DNA of 64,000 nt from Candidatus Cloacimonadota bacterium (lineage in GTDB: Bacteria; Cloacimonadota; Cloacimonadia; Cloacimonadales; Cloacimonadaceae): NCBI GenBank assembly GCA_012728875.1, contig JAAYEF010000032.1, forward strand, positions 1-64,000. Reading direction: 5' to 3'. Below are positions 27,747 through 36,503 of this stretch, piece after piece. The first letter of the stretch is position 1, and each line of letters begins with the position of its first letter. The notes beneath the pieces were generated by a model. The model was not told where the DNA came from, ran no database searches, and saw only the letters and a list, made by a program, of their open reading frames with translations. Both the position numbers and the translations under genes were made by a program.

Positions 27747-28170
27747 CGATTCTCCTTTACAGATTTTTGTTCAGAAAGCCAGAATTTTGGACACGGTGAC
27801 GATGTCAAGTAATTTAGTGCAAACTATGGTGGATAAACAGCCGGCCGCATCCCTATTTTCTGGACACCAAACCCTGATTCCTGTGTTTTCCTTGATTTTC
27901 GCTTGAACTTCGTCAGACTTGATTGGCTTTCCCGGCAGGCATTATCTTGTAAGAACTCTGCTGCCGTCAGCGTTCTGACTGCTTCCTCCTTGAGCCGAAC
28001 TTTAGAGCCACCCGTCTCGCACCCCTCAAGCACCCGCTCAAAGGCGGGAGGCTAATGAGTATCAGTCAATCAGGATACTTGTGCGAACCAAGGAGGAAGC
28101 TATTTACAGGAAGGGGTTTGGTTCACAAAAGCAAATGCAACGCTGCTCAAAAGCAAAGTGGTTCTGCTTC
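27747..28170. other. Spacer with a cluster of inverted repeats (possible structured RNA)
   Basis: 424 nt between nif3 (3' end) and rplM (5' end), with no convincing gene. At 27952-27976 there is a two-part hairpin (AGAAC/GTTCT enclosing GCTG/CAGC). At 27981-27992 and 28089-28100 a perfect 12-bp pair, GCTTCCTCCTTG and its complement, encloses a CCCGC/GCGGG hairpin and an AGTATC/GATACT hairpin. The multi-stem layout resembles a folded RNA, but no known family was recognised and the strand is undetermined. Confidence 0.45.
27781..27808 (-). promoter_or_regulatory. Candidate promoter of the rplM operon
   Basis: On the minus strand, TTGACA, 16 nt, AATTCT, about 35 nt upstream of rplM. Same layout as the rpmH candidate (TTGACA-N16-AATTNT). 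Confidence 0.5.
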
Positions 28171-29265
28171 TTATAGATCAAAAACCCCTTGTTTGTATTC
28201 ATGCTTTTCCAAGGGCAGCACCTGCGCCGAAACTCCCCAGTCCGCAAGTTTGGTTTTCAAAGTATCCAGAACGGGATATTCGGTGTAAAAATGACCGGCA
28301 TCGATGATGGGAATGCGTGATTCCAGCATGGCATGATAGCCGATGTCGCCGGTGATCAGCAGTTCCGCCCTGCCTTCAGCGCTTTTGATGATGGAGGCTC
28401 CGGCTCCGCCACAAACGGCAATTTTGGAAACGGGGCTTGAAGTATCCCTGCCTGCGCTCCACAGCTTGGGGTGCGGATTGCCGAGCTTTTGCGAAACATA
28501 TTCCAGCAGCTCTTTCAGGGATTGGGGCGCTTCAAGTTCGCCCACCAAGCCCAATCCGTTGGCGGGGTTGGGTTCAGACACAGGAAACGAATAGATCAGC
28601 GGAACTTCGTAGGGATGAGCCTGGCGGATGGCAGACATCACTTTATGCAAAACGTCTTGGGAGACCATAAACTCCAGTTCTTCCTCGGAAACGGTGGTCA
28701 GGGCATGGTTTGGAGCGGATGGAATGAAAGGTTTGGTGCCTTCCTGGGCGGCAAAGGTTCCGGTGATGCGATGCCGGGTGGAGCAGTCGTTGTAGGTTCC
28801 AATTCTACCACCGCCCGCCTTGAAAACAGCGTCCGCCACTTGATCTGTGTGGCCGATGGGAACGGTGACACAGAGATGATGCCACTTTCCGCCCTGCTCG
28901 GAGCTGAGATGACCGGTGACCCTGAACCCCAGTTTGGCTGCCAAAGCGTGGTTCACCCCACCCGGAGCCACATCCAGATTGGTGTGCATGCTGATCACGG
29001 CAATGCGGTTTTCCAGCAGTTTTAGAAGTAGCGGGTCGTTTATCCGTTTGAGGGGACGAAAGATGAGCGGATGGTGCGACAAAATGAGCTTGGCACCGGT
29101 TTCCAATGCCAAATCAACTGCGTTATGCGTCACGTCCAGAGTGAGCAAAACCTGGTTGATCTCGCGGCTGGGGTCGCCCAAAAGCAGACCCACATTGTCC
29201 CAATCCAAAGCCAGCGACGATGGCGCCCAAGCTTCGAGTTTTTCAAGCAAATCTTTTATCAGCAT
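28171..29265 (-). CDS. Nif3-like dinuclear metal centre protein
   Basis: A 364-residue NIF3/DUF34 family protein with the inserted central domain typical of the YqfO-type long form. Metal-binding motifs are visible: LILSHHPLIF (near residue 65), ISMHTNLDVAPGG, and near the C-terminus GHFYTEYP. The central insert (about residues 130-235) has the PII/CutA1-like HPYEVPLI motif. The family forms toroidal hexamers; a GTP cyclohydrolase I type 2 activity has been proposed, but the physiological role remains unsettled. It is monocistronic as far as can be seen, with TGGGAGA upstream of the start. Confidence 0.92.
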   Translation of the reverse strand: MLIKDLLEKLEAWAPSSLALDWDNVGLLLGDPSREINQVLLTLDVTHNAVDLALETGAKLILSHHPLIFRPLKRINDPLLLKLLENRIAVISMHTNLDVAPGGVNHALAAKLGFRVTGHLSSEQGGKWHHLCVTVPIGHTDQVADAVFKAGGGRIGTYNDCSTRHRITGTFAAQEGTKPFIPSAPNHALTTVSEEELEFMVSQDVLHKVMSAIRQAHPYEVPLIYSFPVSEPNPANGLGLVGELEAPQSLKELLEYVSQKLGNPHPKLWSAGRDTSSPVSKIAVCGGAGASIIKSAEGRAELLITGDIGYHAMLESRIPIIDAGHFYTEYPVLDTLKTKLADWGVSAQVLPLEKHEYKQGVFDL

Positions 29266-29369
29266 GTTTTTCTCCCAAATAAATCCGCGGCCTCTGCGGA
29301 AAAAGTGTTTTCAAACTGCCCGCAGAGGCCGTGGACGTCAAGTGGAATTTTGCGTTTATGCTAGAATAG

Positions 29370-31583
29370 CTATTTCATCAGCAAAATTTTGAGATTCGCC
29401 GATCCTGAGCGGCTGGTCAGTCTGGCAAAATAGACGCCACTGGAGACATCTTTTCCACCAAGATCTTTTCCGTCCCAGACCAGGCTGTGTTCTCCCGCGC
29501 TGAGATATTCATTATGACAGAGTTCTTTCACCAGCTGACCCTTAAGATTGTAAACGGCAAGCTGGGCTGGACCAGCTTCCGGCAGGGAAAAACTGAGCGT
29601 GGTGGAAGGATTGAATGGATTCGGCCAGTTTTTAAGCGTAACTTGTTGTTGAATCGTGGGTTGAATATGTTCGCTGTTGGGGGTGCTGCTATCCTTGAAA
29701 CGGATCAAACCGTGCTGGAAGTTGTAGATCCAGAGATTACCCTGTTCGTCAAAGACGAGATCGGATATCCCATTATTCAGCAGGGGGGAATTCGCTGTGG
29801 TGTAGGAAAGAAAATCCGTCCCATCGAAACAGATCAATCCGGAATTCATGGTGCCGCCCCAGATTTTTCCATCCGGACTGGGTGCCAGAGCTCGGAAATT
29901 TCGAGCGGGATAATTGCCATGCTGAACGTCCCAGGCTGCCCATTCACCGTTGTGAAAGCTTGCCAATCCCCAGGAATGACCAAGCCAGAGCTTGCCATCA
30001 GCGTCGAATGCCAGGCAATTAAGATCGTTGCTCGACAATCCTGAATTTGCGGTATTATAGATTTGCATCTGACTTCCCACATGGATCAAACCGCCGTGGG
30101 TTGCCAACCAAGGAGTTCCGGCAGCATCGAAAACCATTGCAACAGGTGCGTGGGGCAGGGTTTCCTTGAGTATCCACTCACCCTGTTCCAGCCTGTAAAG
30201 CCGATATTCGGAAGTGGGGTTCCACATGGCGACCCAGGGATGGTTTTCTGCATCAAGCGCCAGAAGGGTTACACTTCCAGACGGAAGGTTTTGCCCGGAA
30301 AAACTGTAAAAAGTCAATTCTTCCCCATCAAAACGCGCAACACTTTCACTACTAATCCTGAACCAAACTGTCCCGTCTGAACCGCAGGATAGGTCATATG
30401 GCTTATAAATATTGGGAAAATTTGCATTGGAATCGTGGTAAAAGCTCCAGTTATCACCGGATTTATTTACCAGAGAAAACTTTAAGTTGTCGTCTTGATA
30501 ACTCAAGCTAAGCCACAAACTGCCATCCGGCGCTATGGTCATGTCCAGGATTTCGTTTGAAGGCATGGGGGAATTGGAGCAATCGAAGCCAGACCAAGTT
30601 CCCTCATCATAAATGGCAGCACCATTGAAAGTGGCAAACCAAATTTTCTGCTGACTGTCTTCCAAGATGTCATTGCAAACGCCCAAGTTTAGCTCTGAAG
30701 GCAGAGGTTCTAAAATATCCCAGCCGTCACCTTGCCGGCGAAGCAGATTACGAACAGCTCCAAAAGAAGATACATCTATCAGAAGTCTGTTTTGCCGATC
30801 CAAACCCATTTGCGTGATTGCAACTACATCAAGCAAGTGGCTCAGATCATGAGCTTGGGCGCCATTGCTGTCCAGACTATAGAGATGAGTGGCATGATTG
30901 CCAAACCAAAGTCTTGTTCCATCGTGGGCCATGATATATATAGCTTCATTTGGCAGTCCCAATGAGGCCATGGATTGTGAAGTCCAGGAAGAGCCATCAA
31001 AATGGGACAAGCCATAAGTTCCTGAGTTTTGGTTGAAATAAGCAAGCCAGGGCAGGCCTTCTTCATCCAATGCCATGCAACGAATCACTTTCCCACCAAT
31101 GGGATCCGTGCTTGATGAATATGCTGTCCAAACTCCGTTTTCAAAGCGGCAAACCAAGTCTGTGTCGCTCCTATTAGGGTAAAAAACCCAGATTAGTTCG
31201 TCGGAAACGCAGAAGATTCCATTCGCTCCACCCAGATTGATACCCGTATTTTGTTGATTAAAAAGCTGCCAATCATCATTTTCCACGCGGAAAAGCCCCT
31301 GTTCGGTTCCGATCCAGAGCGTTCCGGATGGAGATATGTCCAAGGAAAAGATGGAGTTTTCCAAAAGGGGAGAATTAAATTTGTTGTAAAACTGCCGTGT
31401 TTGGGTGTTGAGATCGTATTCCATCAATCCCACCGTGCTGCCAACCCAGACGGTGTTTTCGTATTCAGCCATGCAGCGCACATGGCCACCATAGAAAAGA
31501 TATTCCCATTCATTCTCTTGCGCGTAAAACGTAGAAGCCACAAGCAGAACTGCCACACTCAGGATAATTTTGACCTGATTCAT
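29370..31583 (-). CDS. Secreted beta-propeller protein with FlgD-like C-terminal tag
   Basis: A 737-residue secreted protein. Signal peptide (MNQVKIILSVAVLLVASTFYAQ). The body is built of about a dozen repeats of about 45 residues with the two-component regulator propeller signature, such as VWVGSTVGLMEYDL, LWIGTEQGLFRVEND, IWFATFNGAAIYDEG and LWIYNFQHGLIRF. The C-terminus is the FlgD-like module (WPNPFNPSTTLSFSLP, YNLKGQLVKEL, LVWDGKDLGGKDVSSGVYFARL, ending KILLMK). There is no kinase domain, so this is a free propeller rather than a hybrid sensor. It is probably displayed at the cell surface or released. The start has GAGG upstream. Confidence 0.85.
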   Translation of the reverse strand: MNQVKIILSVAVLLVASTFYAQENEWEYLFYGGHVRCMAEYENTVWVGSTVGLMEYDLNTQTRQFYNKFNSPLLENSIFSLDISPSGTLWIGTEQGLFRVENDDWQLFNQQNTGINLGGANGIFCVSDELIWVFYPNRSDTDLVCRFENGVWTAYSSSTDPIGGKVIRCMALDEEGLPWLAYFNQNSGTYGLSHFDGSSWTSQSMASLGLPNEAIYIMAHDGTRLWFGNHATHLYSLDSNGAQAHDLSHLLDVVAITQMGLDRQNRLLIDVSSFGAVRNLLRRQGDGWDILEPLPSELNLGVCNDILEDSQQKIWFATFNGAAIYDEGTWSGFDCSNSPMPSNEILDMTIAPDGSLWLSLSYQDDNLKFSLVNKSGDNWSFYHDSNANFPNIYKPYDLSCGSDGTVWFRISSESVARFDGEELTFYSFSGQNLPSGSVTLLALDAENHPWVAMWNPTSEYRLYRLEQGEWILKETLPHAPVAMVFDAAGTPWLATHGGLIHVGSQMQIYNTANSGLSSNDLNCLAFDADGKLWLGHSWGLASFHNGEWAAWDVQHGNYPARNFRALAPSPDGKIWGGTMNSGLICFDGTDFLSYTTANSPLLNNGISDLVFDEQGNLWIYNFQHGLIRFKDSSTPNSEHIQPTIQQQVTLKNWPNPFNPSTTLSFSLPEAGPAQLAVYNLKGQLVKELCHNEYLSAGEHSLVWDGKDLGGKDVSSGVYFARLTSRSGSANLKILLMK

Positions 31584-31650
31584 GTTAACCTCGTTTTAGT
31601 TTTTTTGAAAAAGATAAAAAACTTGGATAAGCATCAGGCATCATGAAGAC

Positions 31651-31678
31651 AAAATTGTATTCGGTGAAAAGATGTCAA
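31651..31678 (-). promoter_or_regulatory. Candidate promoter of the propeller gene
   Basis: Minus-strand TTGACA, 16 nt, AATTTT, about 70 nt upstream of the start; same layout as the rpmH, rplM and valS candidates. Confidence 0.4.
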
Positions 31679-31863
31679 GCAGAAAAACAAGTTTAAATAC
31701 CTCGGATGTGGAATTGTATCTTCAAATTTGAGCAAATCCTGCAGAAAACTGAAGCTCTCCATGGGGCTTATGCGGTTTTTTTAATCGAAATAACTTGACC
31801 ATAATTCAACAGTACAAAATATTGGAAAATCAAAAGAATGGCAGCTTCAAAAAAGGAGATACC

Positions 31864-32451
31864 ATGAAAAAGACCCTGATATTTATCTTGATTGCACTGC
31901 TTTTTGCCGGAGCCTTGCAGGCTAAAATGAAGGTGAAACCCGGAATTCGCGCCGGAGTGAATGTGGCCAGGCTGGAACTGCTGGAAAACGGTCAACAGAT
32001 CGACACTTCCGACGCCCTGGGATTGCATATTGGCGGATTTGCGCAGTTTGAGCTGATGAAAAATCTATATTTGCAACCGGAACTGCTCTACACCCAAAAG
32101 GGAACCGGCGCCTTTGATGATGACAAGGTTACCATCGACTATATCGCCATCCCAGTACTGGTGAAACCCAGTTTTAGAATACCTTTGAGCACACCCATCC
32201 TGCTGCAGCCGCTGGTGGCTCCGGAAATTGGCTATGCCATCAGTGCCAAATCCACTTACAATGATGAATTTTACAAATATATCCACCGTGTGAACGCCGG
32301 TTTTAACTTTGGCGCGGATATCACCTATACCGACAGCTATTTTGTGGGCATCCGCTACTATCTGGGTTTGACAGACCTGATCAACCCCAATGCCAAACGG
32401 CCGCCGATTTCAAACACCTGCTGGACCATCAGTATGGGCTATGTTTTCTAA
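31864..32451 (+). CDS. Outer-membrane beta-barrel (porin-like) protein
   Basis: A 195-residue protein with a signal peptide (MKKTLIFILIALLFAGALQA). The mature chain is made of alternating amphipathic strands typical of the OMP_b-brl / porin family: GIRAGVNVARLEL, LYLQPELLYTQKG, IAIPVLVKPSFRIP, NAGFNFGADITYT, YFVGIRYYLGLTDL. It ends in an aromatic residue (ISMGYVF), the BAM recognition signal, so it should be an eight-stranded or similar small barrel in the outer membrane. The start is at MKKTL with AAGGAG upstream. A TTGACC box at 31795 may be its -35 element. It is divergent from the propeller gene. Confidence 0.87.
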   Translation: MKKTLIFILIALLFAGALQAKMKVKPGIRAGVNVARLELLENGQQIDTSDALGLHIGGFAQFELMKNLYLQPELLYTQKGTGAFDDDKVTIDYIAIPVLVKPSFRIPLSTPILLQPLVAPEIGYAISAKSTYNDEFYKYIHRVNAGFNFGADITYTDSYFVGIRYYLGLTDLINPNAKRPPISNTCWTISMGYVF

Positions 32452-32643
32452 AAAGTTTTAAACCCAATTTATCCGCTTGTCAGCACTTCACCAAACTGAT
32501 CTTGCGCATAATCTTGGTGGCTTTGTTTCACGATTTGTGCTTAAAGTCCAAATATAAATTGGAAAACCTTTATTCTCATAAAATGAATTGAGCATCCCAA
32601 GTGCTTAGAATAGCTAAAAAAGATCGGCGAAAGCAAATCAAAT

Positions 32644-32670
32644 AAAAAACCCCGGAAGAAAAAACCGGGG
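32644..32670 (-). terminator. Terminator after NIDO-like gene 2
   Basis: Minus-strand CCGGGG/CCCCGG-type stem with AT-rich loop followed by six T residues; about 25 nt past the stop. Confidence 0.85.
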
Positions 32671-32692
32671 TGTGTTGTTTTAATTTTTCGCT

Positions 32693-34150
32693 CTATTTGA
32701 GCAAAACCATTCTTTTTACAATCGGATCCGGATGATTCGGATTGTCGTTGGTATATCTTTTCTCCAATTGGCAGAGATAAACACCGCTGGCGCAGGGAAC
32801 ACCTTTCAAATCTTTCGCATCCCAATACACAACTGTGTTTGTGTTGCAACCAAAATAATAGCGTTTTAAGAATTGTCCCCGGTTATTGCAGATAGTGAGC
32901 CAGCCGATTTCATCAGCACCAAGCTCCACGCCGATATTGGCTCCCTGGGAACCCACAAAGGGATTGGGAAAAATGCTCAGGCCGCCGGAGATTGGCTCAA
33001 TTGCTCCACCACCAGTGATGTTGACTACAAACTCATAGCTGGCGGAAAGATTTGGGGTGCCATCGTCTGTGGCTGTAATCTTCACTGTATGTGATCCGCC
33101 GTTGCTGACTCTGGCGGTGATGGTCATCTGGATTGAACAGGTGTTTCCTGGATTCACGGTGTAGGATATCCCTGAAGGTAGGGAATGCTGGACCACCGCA
33201 TTTGTAATCTGCTCCTCTTCCGGAGAGATCACGGTGAAGGTGAAACTCCAGGTTTCTCCCTGATCCAGTTCGATCACGGCTTCGGAAGGAACTTCGGTGA
33301 AAACAGGTGCCACGTTTGCGGATTCGCCACCCGTGTTGAAAAGGAACAACTTGCAATCCAGCCAGTCCACGCCATCGTTGTTGTTATACGGTCCGTCATA
33401 ATCGTAGCCGGCATGGTCGAACCTGCCGATCTGGGCATAGAGATCACCATCACCTTTATTGATTCCAACCGTTGCGGGTGAACCGCCAAAGCCGTCCGTG
33501 CCACCGGAGGCACTGCCTGTGGTCCAGCTCATATCTGCATAGCTGAAGGCGACATTATTCCCCACTCCAATGGGGGAGTAGCTGCCATCTGAAATCACCA
33601 GTTCGAAGGTGTTTAATTTGTCTATGCCATAGCTGTAGTAGCCAACATGATCCCAGATTACGACCATGTTGTTGGACTCAATCCGATACCACACAGATCC
33701 TGCTCCGCGTGTATCCACATCGGCAAAAAATGGCGCCACCATTGGGTTGCCACTGATGGGAAAACCCCATGGGGTATAGTTATAATAACCGCCATCAAAG
33801 GTGATATTCCCATTGTTGTTAATCCAACATTGGGTGTAGGGCTGACCATATAGGGAAAAAGTGAATGGAAGATCAACCAGCCCCAACCAACCATCGTCGT
33901 TCGGGTCCATCGCCAGGGTGAAAGATTCCGTGTCAAAGGGTATCAGTAGTGGACATTCACCATCCCGATTTTGGATTGTTAAGAAAGTACTTGAGGGGTG
34001 AGATGCCCCTGGGTTTGGGTCTGGAAAGTAGGATTGTTCCTGCTTCCAGGCGTCATAAGCACTTGAAAAGGGATCTGCAGCGGCCTCAAGCTGGGTGGTT
34101 CCCACAATGAACAGGGCCGCGAACAAAGAAAAAAACACAATTTTCCTCAT
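32693..34150 (-). CDS. Secreted NIDO-like protein with FlgD-like C-terminal tag (paralogue 2)
   Basis: A 485-residue secreted protein. Signal peptide (MRKIVFFSLFAALFIVGTTQLEA). Residues of about 70-260 form a NIDO-like extracellular domain with INNNGNITFDGGYY, PMVAPFFADVDTRG and FGGSPATVGINKGDG. A Cadherin/BACON-like beta domain follows (GETWSFTFTVISPEEEQ ... TDDGTPNLSASYEF). The C-terminal FlgD-like module (FPNPFVG, CASGVYLCQL) ends KRMVLLK and is more divergent than the others. It is adjacent to, and clearly a tandem duplicate of, the gene at 34332-36077, with long near-identical DNA stretches in the NIDO part. It lacks the FnIII-like module of its neighbour. Probably a surface adhesin or matrix protein. 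Confidence 0.83.
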   Translation of the reverse strand: MRKIVFFSLFAALFIVGTTQLEAAADPFSSAYDAWKQEQSYFPDPNPGASHPSSTFLTIQNRDGECPLLIPFDTESFTLAMDPNDDGWLGLVDLPFTFSLYGQPYTQCWINNNGNITFDGGYYNYTPWGFPISGNPMVAPFFADVDTRGAGSVWYRIESNNMVVIWDHVGYYSYGIDKLNTFELVISDGSYSPIGVGNNVAFSYADMSWTTGSASGGTDGFGGSPATVGINKGDGDLYAQIGRFDHAGYDYDGPYNNNDGVDWLDCKLFLFNTGGESANVAPVFTEVPSEAVIELDQGETWSFTFTVISPEEEQITNAVVQHSLPSGISYTVNPGNTCSIQMTITARVSNGGSHTVKITATDDGTPNLSASYEFVVNITGGGAIEPISGGLSIFPNPFVGSQGANIGVELGADEIGWLTICNNRGQFLKRYYFGCNTNTVVYWDAKDLKGVPCASGVYLCQLEKRYTNDNPNHPDPIVKRMVLLK

Positions 34151-34280
34151 GGCATCCTCTCTTTTTTTAGCTTTTCAAACATAAATGACCAAGGGCGAAA
34201 AAATGTCAAGAAATAATCTTGTCAAAATCTAAAAGACTGATTCTACAATAAACTGCAAAATTTCAAGATTTTGCGATTCT

Positions 34281-34309
34281 AAAAAAAGGCTCCGAAAAAT
34301 TCCGGAGCC
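34281..34309 (-). terminator. Terminator after NIDO-like gene 1
   Basis: Minus-strand stem GGCTCCG/CGGAGCC followed by seven T residues; about 22 nt past the stop. Confidence 0.88.
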
Positions 34310-34331
34310 ATATTGTCTTGTTTGGGTATAA

Positions 34332-36077
34332 TTACTTCAGAATCACCAGCTTTCGTGTTTGGTTGAAAGAAGGTGTGCTGAGTTTATAGAGGTAGATTCC
34401 GCTTCCGCAGGCAAGGCCGTTGGAGTCGGTTCCGTTCCATTTGATGTTGTGATTTCCCTGCCCCACTTGATAGGTTTTCACAACCTGTCCAGCAAGGTTC
34501 ATGATGCTCAGGGTTCCGGTTTCATCAGCTTTCAGATTCACTTCGATGTTTGTGGCGCCATCGGCCTTGAAGGGGTTCGGGTAGGCGTTTTGCATCGAAC
34601 TGATTTCGGGATAAACTGGAGGTGTGGAAGTGTTGATTTCCACGCTGATGGGGCCAAAGAATTGAGAAGCAGCCATTTCCACGGATTCCAGCCAATAGTA
34701 ATAGGTGTGACCGTTTTGGATCTCGGAATCGGTAACCTTATAACTTTGCTGTTGGCTTGTGTTTGTGGCCGGGACCAGGCTGGGCGTTATGAGCGCGGAG
34801 CCTTGTTGGAGGGCGCTTTCATTGCGATAGACGCGATAGCCCATCAGGTTTGCTTCCGTCTGGGTGATCCAAGAAATTTCCACTGCATTTTGGCCGGTAA
34901 CAATAGCGTTGAAGCTGCTGAGTTCCACAGGGCTCACACCTTCGATAACGGCGTTGAATTCGAAACTGGAGCTCAAAGCTGGTTCGCCATCATCGGTGGC
35001 ATGCATCGTCACCAAATAGGTTCCCACGTTGGAAGTAAGTGCGTTCAAAGTAAACTGGATCTGGCAGGTATTTCCGGGTGTAATCACATAGCTCATTCCG
35101 GCTGGGATTGAGTGATCCACCGTGGCAGTGGTGATTTGACCAGCTTCGGGAGAAATGATACTGACGGTGAAGGTCCAAGTATCGCCAACCGCCAAGGTAA
35201 CCGTGGGCGGGTCTGGATATGTAACAAACACTGGGGGAAGGTTTTCTGATTCTCCGCCAGTGTTGAAAACAAAGAGTTTACAATCCAGCCAGTCCACGCC
35301 GTCGTTGTTGTCGTAGGGACCGTCATAATCTGTTCCGGGATGGTCAAACCTGCCGATCTGCGCGTAGTTGATTCCGTCTCCATGGTTGATTCCAACCGTT
35401 GCAGCCGAGCCATAAAAGCCGCCCGAGCCACCTGAGGCGCTTCCTGTGGTCCAGTTCATATCCGCGTAGCTGAAAGCGACGTTATTTCCCACTCCAATAG
35501 CGGGTAAGGTGCCGTCGGAAATCACCAGTTCGAATGTGTTTAACTTGTCTGTTTGAGCGCTGAAGTAGCCAACATGGTCCCAGATTACAACCAAATTGTT
35601 GTCTTCAATCCGGTACCATACAGTTCCAGCTCCGCGGGTATCCACGTCGGCAAAAAATGGTGCCACCATTGGGTTGCCACTGATGGGAAAACCCCAGGGG
35701 GTATAGTTATAGTAGCCGCCGTCAAAGGTGATGTTACCGTTGTTGTTGATCCACAGTTGTGTGTAGGGTGTTCCATAAAGATAAAATGTGAAGGGAATAT
35801 CAACCGGGCCCAACCAACCGTCGTCGTTTGGTGCCATCGCTTGAATGAAAGTATCCGCATCGTAGGGTATCAGGAGCGGACAATCGTCCCGGTTCATGCT
35901 TTGAGATGTATTGAAAGAATTGGAAGCCTGTCCCGGTTTTACGGGGCTGGGGGTTTCCTGAATTTGTTGAAGCTTCCAGGCATCATATTCTGCAGATGGA
36001 TATGTGGCCTTGGCGTTCATGGCGCCGATGCCGACAACCATCAAGGTAACGAACAATATGACCATGTTTTTTTTCAT
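34332..36077 (-). CDS. Secreted NIDO-like protein with FnIII-like module and FlgD-like tag (paralogue 1)
   Basis: A 581-residue secreted protein. Signal peptide (MKKNMVILFVTLMVVGIGAMNAKA). It has the same NIDO-like domain as its neighbour (NNNGNITFDGGYYNYTPWGF, cited to 20; PFFADVDTRGAG; AATVGINHGDG) and the same beta domain. Then comes an FnIII-like module of about 110 residues (VELSSFNAIVTG, LMGYRVYRNES, YYYWLESVE) shared with the proteins at 39345 and 54960. The FlgD-like tag (AYPNPFKADG, IKWNGTDSNG, GSGIYLYKL) ends TRKLVILK. The start is at MKKN with GGAGG upstream. It and paralogue 2 each have their own terminator, so they are separate transcripts. Confidence 0.84.
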   Translation of the reverse strand: MKKNMVILFVTLMVVGIGAMNAKATYPSAEYDAWKLQQIQETPSPVKPGQASNSFNTSQSMNRDDCPLLIPYDADTFIQAMAPNDDGWLGPVDIPFTFYLYGTPYTQLWINNNGNITFDGGYYNYTPWGFPISGNPMVAPFFADVDTRGAGTVWYRIEDNNLVVIWDHVGYFSAQTDKLNTFELVISDGTLPAIGVGNNVAFSYADMNWTTGSASGGSGGFYGSAATVGINHGDGINYAQIGRFDHPGTDYDGPYDNNDGVDWLDCKLFVFNTGGESENLPPVFVTYPDPPTVTLAVGDTWTFTVSIISPEAGQITTATVDHSIPAGMSYVITPGNTCQIQFTLNALTSNVGTYLVTMHATDDGEPALSSSFEFNAVIEGVSPVELSSFNAIVTGQNAVEISWITQTEANLMGYRVYRNESALQQGSALITPSLVPATNTSQQQSYKVTDSEIQNGHTYYYWLESVEMAASQFFGPISVEINTSTPPVYPEISSMQNAYPNPFKADGATNIEVNLKADETGTLSIMNLAGQVVKTYQVGQGNHNIKWNGTDSNGLACGSGIYLYKLSTPSFNQTRKLVILK

Positions 36078-36381
36078 GGTTCCTCCCATGTGTTTAGTCT
36101 TGACGATAATATACGGAAACCCCAGCTTTATGTCAATAATTATTTTGGTGCTTGTCCAATATTTTCAGATGATTGAAGATGCAATATGAACATAATTCCA
36201 TATATTATGAGCTTTATGATTATTGAAATCAATCCACAGCCCCGATATTACTTAATGATGTATGGTGCTTGGTTCTCGTAAACTCTGTGTAAATTTTTTA
36301 ACGGATGTGTTTACGTTGTCTTTCATTATAGTATGGGAAGACTCTAAGCGAGAAACCACAGAGAAATGCCAAAAAAGAAAG
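36078..36381. other. Spacer upstream of NIDO-like gene 1
   Basis: About 300 nt, AT-rich, with no gene. The only notable element is a minus-strand TTGACA at 36136-36131 with GTATAT 16 nt further (TATATT at 18 nt), a possible promoter for the NIDO-like gene. Nothing else was recognised. Confidence 0.4.
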
Positions 36382-36457
36382 TGGTGGAGCTAAGGGGATT
36401 CGAACCCCTGGCCTGAACATTGCGAACGTTCCGCTCTCCCAACTGAGCTATAGCCCC
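36382..36457 (-). tRNA. tRNA-Ala (anticodon CGC)
   Basis: Minus-strand cloverleaf starting GGGGCTATAGCTC. The anticodon stem GAACG/TGTTC encloses TTCGCAA, and CCA is encoded. It lies about 45 nt past neither terminator nor promoter that could be identified; valS follows downstream on the same strand. Confidence 0.94.
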
Positions 36458-36503
36458 ACTTTCTTCAAATTCAATCTGGTCCCGAAGTTTGGGACGCTGT
36501 TTT

